Shown here: one piece after another, positions 55,105 through 64,000 of the stretch
How positions within the stretch are numbered: position 1 is the stretch's first letter
How the letters are laid out: every line of letters begins with the position of its first letter
Assembly: GCA_019459055.1 (NCBI GenBank)
Contig: JAIBEI010000025.1
Coordinates: 50,249-114,248, forward strand
Length of the DNA: 64,000 bases
DNA from: Thiobacillus sp.
GTDB taxonomy: Bacteria > Pseudomonadota > Gammaproteobacteria > Burkholderiales > Thiobacillaceae
Reading direction: 5' to 3'
Notes under the pieces: model-generated
Database searches by the model: none
The model's input: only the letters and a program-made list of their open reading frames with translations
Told to the model about the DNA's origin: nothing
Position numbers and translations under genes: made by a program

Positions 55105-55854
55105 TCAGTCGACGCGTCCCGCGCGTAGGAACAGCGGCCATTGCAGCGCCCGGGCCGTCTCCGGGTCGCCCCACAGGGAGCGGAGTTCGGCCAGCAGCGC
55201 CGGCAGCGGATCGCGTCCTCGTGCGGCCTGGTAACGCTTCACCGCCGACCAGGTCGAGAGGTAGTCCAGCAGTCGCGGCAGGGTCCACTCGACTTCGATT
55301 GCAAAAGCCGGCGGCTGGATTTCCGCAAACGGAAAATCCAGGCTGCGGTAGGCGTCGTCGATCCGCGCGCGTTCGGGCGGCCAGTACGGGCCGATGGTTT
55401 CGGCATAGAAGCGCTGGAACAACGCATCCATCTCACCCGGCAGCAGCATCCGTCCGTAGCCCCACACGGCGATCGCGCCACCGGGTTTCAGCACGCGCGC
55501 GGCTTCGGCGTAAAAACGCGGCAGGTCGAACCAGTGCGCTGCCTGCGCGACGGTGACGAGGTCGACGCTGTGGTCGGCGAGGCCGCTGGCTTCGGCGGGC
55601 GCGACACGATAATCAATAAGGGGATGCGGTGCGGCGTGACGGATCTGCTCGGCGGAGGCGTCGGTGGCGACGACGCGGCGGAAATGCGGCGCCAGCCCCA
55701 ACGCCGCCTGGCCGCTGCCGGTGGCGCAATCCCAGGCGAGGTCATGGTCGACGCACAGGCCGGCAAGCCAGGCGAACAGTGCGGCGGGGTAGTCGGGTCG
55801 GTAGGCGGCGTAGCGGTCGGACGCCGACGAGAAGTGATCCTTGAAGCCGGTCAC
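55105..55854 (-). CDS. class I SAM-dependent methyltransferase
   Basis: This 249-residue methyltransferase begins FKDHFSSASDRYAAYRPDYP and has motif I LAWDCATGSGQAALGLA, motif II region VDLVTVAQAAHWFD and RVLKPGGAIAVWGYG (motif III). It is of the Methyltransf_11 group; the substrate is unknown. Its ATG overlaps the ribD stop by four bases, and it converges on the Crp/Fnr gene. Confidence 0.88.
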   Translation of the reverse strand: MTGFKDHFSSASDRYAAYRPDYPAALFAWLAGLCVDHDLAWDCATGSGQAALGLAPHFRRVVATDASAEQIRHAAPHPLIDYRVAPAEASGLADHSVDLVTVAQAAHWFDLPRFYAEAARVLKPGGAIAVWGYGRMLLPGEMDALFQRFYAETIGPYWPPERARIDDAYRSLDFPFAEIQPPAFAIEVEWTLPRLLDYLSTWSAVKRYQAARGRDPLPALLAELRSLWGDPETARALQWPLFLRAGRVD

Positions 55855-56942
55855 GCCGGCAAGAGCGTCAGGCGCAGGTCGCCGCCGATCTGCCGCACGT
55901 CGCTACATTTGAACCGCGCGGCATCAGCCAGTGTGCTGAGCGCGGGCTGTGAAAACAGCCCGCGTGCGTCGTCGCCCACCGCCATCGGCGCCACGTAGGC
56001 CACCCACTCGTCGACCAGCCCAGCTGTGATCAGCGCGCCGTTCAGTGCAGCGCCCGCTTCGACGTGCAGCTCGTTGATGCCGCGCTGCGCCAGCAGCGCG
56101 AGCAGCGCGGCGAGGTCGACGCGGCCATCCGTTGCGGGCAGTTCGACCACCTCCGCACCCGCCTGTTCGAGCGCGGCGCGCGCGCCGGGCTCGGCGTGGT
56201 GGCAGGCGACGAGCGCGGGCAGGATGGCCGCGTCGGCCGGCGTGCGCAAGGCGGAATCGACGACGACCCTGATCGGCTGCCGGCCGATGTCGAAATCGCG
56301 CACGTTCATGCGCGGGTTGTCGGCCAGCACGGTGCCGCTGCCGGTGAGGATGGCGCAGGCGCGTGCGCGCAGACGCTGCACGTCGGCGCGCGCCGCCTCG
56401 CCGGTGATCCACTGCGAGGCGCCGTTGGCGAGCGCGGTCTTGCCGTCCAGCGTCGACGCGGTCTTCAGCCGCAGCCACGGGCGGCCCCGCGTCATGCGCG
56501 AGATGAAGCCGGGATTAAGCGCGCGCGCATCGGTCTCCAGCAGCCCGACCTCGGCTTCGATGCCGGCCAGCGTCAGCATGGAAATGCCGCCGCCTGCGAC
56601 CAGAGGATTGGGATCGGTCATCGCCGCCACCACGCGCCCCACGTCCGCGTTGACCAGCGCCTCGGCGCACGGCGGGGTGCGGCCGTGGTGCGAGCAGGGT
56701 TCCAGCGTGACGTACACCGTCGCTCCGCGCGCGGCATTGCCGGCCGCTTTGAGTGCGTGGATTTCGGCGTGCGGGGTGCCGGCGCGTTCGTGCCAGCCTT
56801 CGCCGACGACATGGCCATCCCTGACGATGACGCAGCCGACGCGCGGATTGGGGCTGGTGGTGTAAAGCCCGCGCGCCGCGAGCTGCAGCGCGCGCGCCAT
56901 GTGGGCATGGTCGGCGGCGCTGAAGCGGTCGGCGTGAGACAT
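55851..56942 (-). CDS. ribD: bifunctional riboflavin deaminase/reductase RibD
   Basis: RibD deaminates and then reduces the pyrimidine from GTP in riboflavin synthesis. The N-terminal deaminase has the zinc motif HAEIHALKAAG and PCSHHGRTPPCAEAL (about residues 50-85). The C-terminal reductase has RPWLRLKTASTLDGKTALANG, GINELHVEAGAALNGALI. It is one base after nrdR. The nrdR-ribD pairing is widespread. Confidence 0.96.
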   Translation of the reverse strand: MSHADRFSAADHAHMARALQLAARGLYTTSPNPRVGCVIVRDGHVVGEGWHERAGTPHAEIHALKAAGNAARGATVYVTLEPCSHHGRTPPCAEALVNADVGRVVAAMTDPNPLVAGGGISMLTLAGIEAEVGLLETDARALNPGFISRMTRGRPWLRLKTASTLDGKTALANGASQWITGEAARADVQRLRARACAILTGSGTVLADNPRMNVRDFDIGRQPIRVVVDSALRTPADAAILPALVACHHAEPGARAALEQAGAEVVELPATDGRVDLAALLALLAQRGINELHVEAGAALNGALITAGLVDEWVAYVAPMAVGDDARGLFSQPALSTLADAARFKCSDVRQIGGDLRLTLLPA

Positions 56943-57392
56943 TTACTCGTCGATGTCGCGGAGGACGTCGCGGAAGTCCTCGACGTCCTGGAAACTGCGA
57001 TAGACCGAGGCGAAGCGGATATAGGCGACCTTGTCGAGCTTCTTCAGCTCGTTCATCACCAGTTCGCCGACCGTACGCGCGGGCACTTCGCGCTCGCCCA
57101 GCGTCAGCAGGTGCTGGCGGATGCGGTCGACCGCGGCGTCCACCAGCTCGGTCGAAACCGGGCGCTTGTGCAGCGCGCGGCGGAAACCCTCGCGCAGCTT
57201 GGTTTCGGAGAAATCCTCACGGGTGCCGTTGGTCTTGACGATCTGCGGCGGCCGCAACTCGGCGGTTTCCCAGGTGGTGAAGCGCTTGTCGCACTGCGCG
57301 CAGCGGCGGCGCCGGCGAATCGCATCGCCCGCCTCATTGACGCGGGAGTCGATGACCTGGGTGTCGAGGGAACCGCAGAAGGGGCATTTCAT
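56943..57392 (-). CDS. nrdR: ribonucleotide reductase repressor NrdR
   Basis: NrdR is a 149-residue repressor of ribonucleotide reductase genes. It has a zinc ribbon ([30 protein letters not shown]) and an ATP-cone ([28 protein letters not shown], residues about 50-140). The upstream heptamer element leaves no purine-rich ribosome site before ATG. It could act on nrdD here, though I see no clear NrdR box at 49856-49988. Confidence 0.97.
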   Translation of the reverse strand: MKCPFCGSLDTQVIDSRVNEAGDAIRRRRRCAQCDKRFTTWETAELRPPQIVKTNGTREDFSETKLREGFRRALHKRPVSTELVDAAVDRIRQHLLTLGEREVPARTVGELVMNELKKLDKVAYIRFASVYRSFQDVEDFRDVLRDIDE

Positions 57393-57398
57393 AAGCAG

Positions 57399-57471
57399 GT
57401 GAGGGGTGAGGGGTGAGGCGTGAGGCCGGCCGTGGCAGGCGCCCCCTCTCCCCTAACCCCTATCGCCTCAC
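57399..57471. repeat. inverted heptamer element at glyA-nrdR junction
   Basis: Left arm 57399-57426: GTGAGGG, GTGAGGG, GTGAGGC, GTGAGGC. Right arm 57444-57471: CCCTCTC, CCCTAAC, CCCTATC, GCCTCAC. The loop is 17 bases. It starts six bases before nrdR and ends three bases past the glyA stop, filling the whole gap. Confidence 0.9.
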
Positions 57472-57474
57472 GCA

Positions 57475-58719
57475 TTAGCCATACACCGGAAACTTCGCCA
57501 CCAGCTTCGCCACATCGTCCTTCACCCGCTCGATCACCGCCTCGTCGGTCGGTGCGTCGAGCACGTCGGCGATCAGGTGGGCGAGCTGTTCGGCTTCGAG
57601 TTCCTTGAAGCCGCGCGTGGTCATCGCCGGGGTGCCGAGGCGGATGCCGCTGGTGACGAAGGGCTTCTGCGGGTCGTTGGGGATGGAGTTCTTGTTGACC
57701 GTGATGTGGGCGCGGCCCAGCAGCGCCTCGGCTTCCTTGCCGGTGAGGCCTTTCGGCTGCAGGTCGACCAGGAAGACGTGGCTCTCGGTGCGGCCGGAAA
57801 TGATCCGGAGGCCGCGCTCGACCAGCACCTTGCACATCACCAGCGCGTTGGCGATCACCTGCTCCTGGTAGTGCTTGAATTCCTTGCTCGATGCTTCCTT
57901 GAACGCCACCGCCTTGCCGGCGATGACGTGCATCAGCGGGCCGCCCTGCAGGCCGGGGAAGATGGCGGAATTGATCGCCTTCTCGTGCTCGGCCTTCATC
58001 AGAATGATGCCGCCGCGCGGGCCGCGCAGGGTCTTGTGGGTGGTCGAGGTCACGACGTCGGCGTGCGGCACCGGGTTGGGGTAGACGCCCGCGGCGATGA
58101 GACCGGCGTAGTGCGCCATATCCACCATGAATATCGCGCCGATTTCCTTGGCGATTTTGGCGAAGCGCTCGAAGTCGATGCGCAGCGCGTAGGCCGAGGC
58201 GCCGGCAATGATCAGCTTCGGCTTGTGCTCGCGCGCCAGCGCTTCCATCTTCGGGTAGTCGATTTCTTCTTTTTCGTTGAGGCCGTAGGCGACCACGTTG
58301 AACCACTTGCCGGACATGTTGAGTGCCATGCCGTGGGTGAGGTGGCCGCCTTCGGCCAGACTCATGCCCATGATGGTGTCGCCAGGCTTCAGGAAAGCCA
58401 TGAACACCGCCTGGTTGGCCTGCGAGCCGGAGTTGGGCTGCACGTTGGCGGCCTCGGCACCGAACAGCGCCTTCACCCGGTCGATCGCCAGCTGCTCGAC
58501 GATGTCGACGTATTCGCAGCCGCCGTAGTAGCGCTTGCCGGGGTAGCCTTCGGCGTACTTGTTGGTGAGCTGCGAGCCCTGCGCTTCCATCACCGCCGGA
58601 CTGGTGTAGTTCTCCGACGCGATCAGCTCGATGTGATCCTGTTGGCGCTGGTCTTCTTTCCGGATCGCAGCCCACAGGTCGGGATCGGTCTTGGCAAGGG
58701 TGTCTTGGCGGTTGAACAT
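57475..58719 (-). CDS. glyA: serine hydroxymethyltransferase
   Basis: GlyA interconverts serine and glycine with tetrahydrofolate, using PLP. The 414 residues include [48 protein letters not shown] and the PLP-lysine motif [16 protein letters not shown]. It is complete. glyA-nrdR-ribD order is standard in proteobacteria. Confidence 0.99.
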   Translation of the reverse strand: MFNRQDTLAKTDPDLWAAIRKEDQRQQDHIELIASENYTSPAVMEAQGSQLTNKYAEGYPGKRYYGGCEYVDIVEQLAIDRVKALFGAEAANVQPNSGSQANQAVFMAFLKPGDTIMGMSLAEGGHLTHGMALNMSGKWFNVVAYGLNEKEEIDYPKMEALAREHKPKLIIAGASAYALRIDFERFAKIAKEIGAIFMVDMAHYAGLIAAGVYPNPVPHADVVTSTTHKTLRGPRGGIILMKAEHEKAINSAIFPGLQGGPLMHVIAGKAVAFKEASSKEFKHYQEQVIANALVMCKVLVERGLRIISGRTESHVFLVDLQPKGLTGKEAEALLGRAHITVNKNSIPNDPQKPFVTSGIRLGTPAMTTRGFKELEAEQLAHLIADVLDAPTDEAVIERVKDDVAKLVAKFPVYG

Positions 58720-58952
58720 GGCAGTGGGCAGGGCTGGAAAAGGCAGAATTTTAACCCGGAAACGGGCGCGACGAGCCCCGCCTCACAGCGCTCAGCACCA
58801 TGACTGCCCAAGCCTATACTGAAAAAATGACTGGTTCGTCTCCGAGTATCGCGACTTCGGCAATGTCCTGGTCGTTTATTGACCAATAAGGATGAGGCGC
58901 GGCGATGCCGCTGCGCTACGCAATCACGCAGGCAGAGTAAAGGAGAATGGCG

Positions 58953-59825
58953 ATGCAACGGCAATATACGGGAAGGCTGGGCATTGCTTTGTTTGCGTTT
59001 TTTTGTTCGACGGGATGGGCGACAGGAACACTCGAATCAATCTCTCCGGCGCAGCCAGAGGCTTATCAGACGTTCACGATAACAATCAAGCATATAGAAT
59101 CCCCCGAATCCCCGAATCCTGGAATTGTAGGTGTCCGTGTGGAGGCAGGAACCGTCACGCTCGACGATACATTTGCGAGGCCGTATTTCATTGCTTCCGA
59201 GGAGCGTTTCAAGACCGCAACGATTACCGGTCTCCCGGCGGGCACCTATACCCTTAATGAAAGGATTCTTTCGCCTGCGTCCATCGGACTGTTGGGCGAA
59301 TTTACCGTTACCCCCGCGCCCCCCGCCCAACCGGTCTTCGCCTTGTACCATGCCGGCATCAACCACTACTTCCTCACCGCGAGCCCTGCTGAGATGGATT
59401 TTCTCCTGGAAGTCGATCTTGTCTGGGGGATCGTGGACGAACGGCAAATCGACCTTGACTGGAGGGTCGTGGACGAAGGCTTCAAGGCCTGGCCAGCCAG
59501 TGGCCCCGCCCCGGCGGCAGCGAAGCCGGTGTGCCGGCTCTATTCGCCCCTGGTGAATACCCATTTCTATAGTGTCAACGCCGCCACTTGCGATTCCTTG
59601 AAGCAACAAACTGGCGTCTGGATCGACGAAGGCATCGCTTTCAGGGCGCTTGTCCCGGCGGACGGAACGTGCCCCAGCGGCACCTTGCCGGTCTGGCGGC
59701 TGTATAACAACCGGTTTGCGCAATTGGACAGCAACCATCGCTACCTCATCGGCCAGGATACCTACCGGAACATGATCGCAAACGGCTGGATCGGCGAGGG
59801 CGTGGCTTTTTGTTCGCCGGAGTAA
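58953..59825 (+). CDS. secreted DUF5648-like protein
   Basis: This is a 290-residue protein with a signal peptide (RLGIALFAFFCSTGWA), an N-terminal beta domain (about 25-120) and a C-terminal DUF5648-like region. The latter has repeated VFALYHAGINHYFLTAS, VCRLYSPLVNTHFYSVN and VWRLYNNRFAQLDSNHRYL units, typical of surface proteins of unknown role. A 12-residue tandem duplication (DLVWGIVDERQI, DLDWRVVDEGFK) is visible. ATG at 58953 has GGAG seven bases upstream. Terminator-like hairpin follows. Confidence 0.75.
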   Translation: MQRQYTGRLGIALFAFFCSTGWATGTLESISPAQPEAYQTFTITIKHIESPESPNPGIVGVRVEAGTVTLDDTFARPYFIASEERFKTATITGLPAGTYTLNERILSPASIGLLGEFTVTPAPPAQPVFALYHAGINHYFLTASPAEMDFLLEVDLVWGIVDERQIDLDWRVVDEGFKAWPASGPAPAAAKPVCRLYSPLVNTHFYSVNAATCDSLKQQTGVWIDEGIAFRALVPADGTCPSGTLPVWRLYNNRFAQLDSNHRYLIGQDTYRNMIANGWIGEGVAFCSPE

Positions 59826-59895
59826 TTCGCCTGGTGTCGTTTTGTCGACAGGGGGTCTGTCCAGGCAATCTCCCGGCATCCGTCATTCGCCAAGA

Positions 59896-59922
59896 AAAAC
59901 GGAGCCACGCAGGTTCCGTTTT
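59896..59922. terminator. hairpin after DUF5648-like gene
   Basis: AAAACGGA and TCCGTTTT are perfect inverted halves with a short loop, followed by T-rich bases (ATTTTG). Confidence 0.6.
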
Positions 59923-60015
59923 ATTTTGATTATGCGTGGTCGACAGCCGTTTCCGGTTCGTACGCAGCCGCGTTTGCTGCGGCTCGTATAATCGTCCAAA
60001 ACCGGAGCTCAACCC

Positions 60016-61095
60016 ATGCAAAGACGTGATTTCCTGACGGGCGCAGTCGCCATGCTGCCGCTGGCCGCCCAGGCGGCGCCCGCGGAATTGAATTCGCTGC
60101 CGGCCATCCGCTGGCGGCTGGCGTCGAGCTTTCCCAAAAGTCTCGACACCATCTACGGCGCGTCGGAAACGTTGTCGAAACGGGTCGCCGCGCTCACTGG
60201 CAACAAGTTCCAGATCCGCGTCTTCGCCGGCGGCGAACTGGTGCCCGGCCTGCAGGTGCTCGACGCGGTCGGCAACAGCACCGCCGAATGCGGCCACTCG
60301 GCCGGCTATTACTACGTCGGCAAGAACCTCGCGCTGGCCTTCGACACCGCCGTGCCCTTCGGCCTCACCGCGCGCCAGCAGAACGCCTGGATGTACGCCG
60401 GCGGCGGCATCGAGGCGCTGAGAAAGCTCTACGCGAAATACAACGTGGTGCAATTTCCCGGCGGCAACACCGGCACCCAGATGGGCGGCTGGTTTCGCAA
60501 ACCGATCAAGTCGATGGCCGACCTCAAGGGCCTCAAAATGCGCATCCCCGGCATCGGCGGCCAGATCATGGCGAAGCTCGGCGCCGTGCCGCAAACCCTG
60601 CCCGGCGGCGATATCTATCCCGCACTCGAACGCGGCGCGCTCGACGCCGCCGAATGGGTCGGGCCCTACGACGACGAGAAGCTCGGCTTCCACAAGATCG
60701 CCCGGCACTACTACTACCCTGGCTGGTGGGAAGGCGGGCCGCAGCTCTCTTTCTACGTCAACCAGACGGCGTGGAAAGCGCTGCCCGAGACGTACCGCCA
60801 GGCCTTCGAAGTCGCCACCGCCGAGGCCAACCAGCTGATGCTCGCGCAATACGACGCCAAGAATCCGCCCGCGCTGTTGCGCCTGGCCGGGCAGGGCGTG
60901 CAGCTGCACCCGTACCCGAAAGACATCATGCTTGCCGCGCGCCGCGCCACCTTCGAACTGTACGAAAATGAAGCGAAGACCAACCCCGATTTCGCCGCCA
61001 TCTATCGCCCCTGGAAGCTGTTCCGCGACACCCAGTTCCAGTGGTTCAAGGTCGCCGAAGCGGCGTATGCGAATTTCAATTACTACGTAAAATGA
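60016..61095 (+). CDS. TRAP transporter substrate-binding protein (DctP type), orphan
   Basis: This 359-residue periplasmic binding protein has a twin-arginine-like leader (MQRRDFLTGAVAML). The fold signature IRWRLASSFPKSLDTIYGAS, then the anchor region LKGLKMRIPGIGGQIMAKLGAVPQTLPGGDIYPALERGALDAAEWVGPYDD, is that of DctP7/TakP-type proteins that bind 2-oxo acids. No DctQ or DctM membrane gene is adjacent, so the permease lies elsewhere. Confidence 0.88.
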   Translation: MQRRDFLTGAVAMLPLAAQAAPAELNSLPAIRWRLASSFPKSLDTIYGASETLSKRVAALTGNKFQIRVFAGGELVPGLQVLDAVGNSTAECGHSAGYYYVGKNLALAFDTAVPFGLTARQQNAWMYAGGGIEALRKLYAKYNVVQFPGGNTGTQMGGWFRKPIKSMADLKGLKMRIPGIGGQIMAKLGAVPQTLPGGDIYPALERGALDAAEWVGPYDDEKLGFHKIARHYYYPGWWEGGPQLSFYVNQTAWKALPETYRQAFEVATAEANQLMLAQYDAKNPPALLRLAGQGVQLHPYPKDIMLAARRATFELYENEAKTNPDFAAIYRPWKLFRDTQFQWFKVAEAAYANFNYYVK

Positions 61096-61132
61096 TGGTA
61101 CCCCGACGCGCCAACCTGACCACCCCTGCCCA

Positions 61133-61160
61133 TCATTGCGAGGCGCAGCCGAAGCAATCC
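61133..61160 (+). repeat. TCATTGCGAGG-type palindromic repeat, copy 3
   Basis: TCATTGCGAGGCGCAGCC is followed by GAAGCAATCC, pairing ATTGC with GCAAT. It lies between the TRAP protein and coq7. Confidence 0.6.
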
Positions 61161-61221
61161 AGGCACGTCCGCACGGGCTGGATAGCCTGCGTGGCATGCT
61201 AAATAACGAAAGACCGACATC

Positions 61222-61845
61222 ATGAACCGACTCGACCAGCTCATCACCACCTTCGACCTCGGCCTGCGCACCGTCTTCGCCAGTCCGCACCCCGGACGTC
61301 CCTATCCCGGCACCGGGCCGGAAGCCGACATGAGCGAGACCGAACGCCAGCAGGCCGCAGCCCTCATGCGCGTCAACCACGTTGGCGAAGTCTGCGCGCA
61401 GGCGCTCTACGCCGGCCAGGCGCTCACCGCGAAAAATGCGTCCGTGCGCACCGAACTCGAACAGGCCGCCAAAGAAGAAACCGATCACCTCGCCTGGTGC
61501 GCGCAGCGCATCAAGGAACTCGGCGGCCGCACGAGCCTGTTGAACCCGCTGTGGTTCGGCGGCGCGTTCGGCATGGGCGTCGTAGCCGGCCTACTGGGCG
61601 ACAAATGGAACCTCGGTTTCCTCGCCGAAACCGAACGCCAGGTCGAGGCCCACCTCGACGGCCACCTGCAGCGGTTGCCACAAGCCGACGCCAAGAGCCG
61701 CGCTGTCGTCGAGCAGATGAAGATCGACGAGGCCCAGCATGCGCAGACCGCCGTCGCCCACGGCGGCGCGCCGCTGCCGCTGCCGGTGAAGCAGGCGATG
61801 CGCTTTGCCGCCAATGTCATGCGGCAAACCGCCAGCCGGATTTAG
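61222..61845 (+). CDS. coq7: Coq7 family di-iron ubiquinone hydroxylase
   Basis: Coq7 hydroxylates C6 of demethoxyubiquinol using O2. The 207-residue protein has the di-iron ligands in [31 protein letters not shown] and [25 protein letters not shown]. It is the aerobic counterpart of the UbiTUV system at 31792-34839. Confidence 0.95.
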   Translation: MNRLDQLITTFDLGLRTVFASPHPGRPYPGTGPEADMSETERQQAAALMRVNHVGEVCAQALYAGQALTAKNASVRTELEQAAKEETDHLAWCAQRIKELGGRTSLLNPLWFGGAFGMGVVAGLLGDKWNLGFLAETERQVEAHLDGHLQRLPQADAKSRAVVEQMKIDEAQHAQTAVAHGGAPLPLPVKQAMRFAANVMRQTASRI

Positions 61846-61918
61846 CCCGCGTCACCCAACCTGCCGACACGCTGCGCTTGTTTTTTCCTGATGTTTTGAT
61901 CCGCACGACTAGATAAAG

Positions 61919-63417
<1,499 letters not shown>

Positions 63418-63421
<4 letters not shown>

Positions 63422-64000
63422 ATCGGGACGAAGCCATCGAGCGCCTCGCCGCCCGCCGCACCCCCTGGGACATGATCGTGATCGGCGGCGGCGCCACCGG
63501 GCTGGGCATCGCGCTCGACGCCGCCACGCGCGGCTACGAAACCTTGCTGCTCGAACGCGACGACTTCGCCCAGGCCACTTCCAGCCGCAGCACCAAGCTG
63601 CTGCACGGCGGTGTGCGCTACCTGCGCCAGGGCAACCTGAAACTGGTGATGGGCGCGCTGCGCGAGCGCGGGCGCGTGCTGGCCAATGCGCCGCACCTGG
63701 CGAGCGAACAGCCTTTCGTCATCCCGACCTACCGGCGCGGCGAAAGCCTGTACTACGGCTTCGGCCTCGGCGTGTACGAACGCCTCGCCGGGCGCGCCAG
63801 CCTGGGGCGCTCGCGGCGGCTCGATGCGGCCGAAACCCGCCGCGAGCTACCGAGGCTGCGCGCCGATGGTTTGCGCGGCGGCGTGCTGTATCACGACGGC
63901 CAGTTCGACGACGCCCGCCTCGCGGTCTGCCTGGCGGCCAGCGCCTGGGACCACGGCGCGACGCCGATCAATTACTGCCAGGTGACGGGTTTGCTGCGCG
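63418..64000 (+). CDS. glpD: glycerol-3-phosphate dehydrogenase, N-terminal part (cut by window edge)
   Basis: The frame is open to the window edge (194 codons). It starts [13 protein letters not shown] and carries the FAD-binding [31 protein letters not shown], followed by [15 protein letters not shown] and [28 protein letters not shown]. These are GlpD hallmarks. The membrane-associated enzyme passes electrons to ubiquinone. Confidence 0.95.

Noticed and set aside
57389..58675. 428-codon frame overlapping glyA
   Set aside because: Shadow of glyA in another frame; Arg/Gly-rich composition and no domain. glyA is complete and conserved.

Overview
The window is about 64 kb of GC-rich chromosome from a betaproteobacterium. 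The gene content (tsuA/yeeE sulfur transport, NsrR/NnrS nitric-oxide functions, class III ribonucleotide reductase, both anaerobic and aerobic ubiquinone hydroxylation, tol-pal next to ruvABC) suggests a facultatively anaerobic, denitrifying sulfur oxidiser of the Thiobacillus type. That taxonomic call is inference from gene content; no rRNA gene is present. Two genes are cut by the window edges: trpD at the left and glpD at the right.

Layout. 1-1286: trpD (end) and trpC. 1392-3948: a HerA-like ATPase and a ROK sugar kinase, facing yebC. 3991-9763: yebC, a four-helix-bundle gene inside an inverted heptamer-repeat cassette, ruvC, a MenA/UbiA-type prenyltransferase, ruvA, a GGDEF cyclase and ruvB. 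9766-15260: ybgC-tolQRAB-pal-cpoB. 15410-16734: queE-queC. 17156-18334: sulfur-compound transporter. 18469-22133: tRNA-Lys followed by a small accessory region (toxin-antitoxin pair, sigma-54 pilin, IS4-type insertion sequence, second toxin-antitoxin pair with a frameshifted toxin). 22203-24732: recX, recA and a CapW/BrxR-like WYL regulator. 24866-29474: cinA, pgpA, thiL, nusB, ribH, ribBX and ribE on the minus strand. 29689-34839: nitronate monooxygenase, YhcC radical SAM, ubiU, ubiV, queD, ubiT. 34867-40184: a small unknown protein, MarR, Yip1, mpl, a hybrid sensor kinase and a truncated receiver. 40332-52974: an anaerobic and NO-related region with FmdE-like, two NnrS-like proteins, two DUF2249 proteins, NsrR, a second nitronate monooxygenase, a cytochrome/FadL/DUF2892/TetR cluster, hemerythrin, and nrdD with nrdG. 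53020-58719: metallo-beta-lactamase-fold protein, cytochrome, Crp/Fnr regulator, methyltransferase, ribD, nrdR, glyA. 58953-64000: DUF5648 protein, a TRAP binding protein, coq7, glpK and the start of glpD.

How they work together. Oxygen adaptation recurs through the window. UbiT/U/V supply O2-free ubiquinone hydroxylation and Coq7 the O2-dependent step. NrdD/NrdG make deoxynucleotides anaerobically and NrdR may control ribonucleotide reductase genes. NsrR, NnrS-like, hemerythrin and DUF2249 proteins form an NO/iron response set. Riboflavin genes are split between two loci, and the RibA half of RibBX has lost its zinc motif. Queuosine genes queE-queC and queD are also split.

Most unusual points. 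(1) The class III ribonucleotide reductase has its glycyl-radical segment on a separate 63-residue protein with its own ribosome binding site. (2) A family of inverted arms, each usually four heptamers of the type GTGAGGG, fills at least five gene-to-gene junctions. One copy carries a four-helix-bundle gene whose start codon is part of the repeat, and others encode the N-terminus of RuvC and the C-terminus of NusB.
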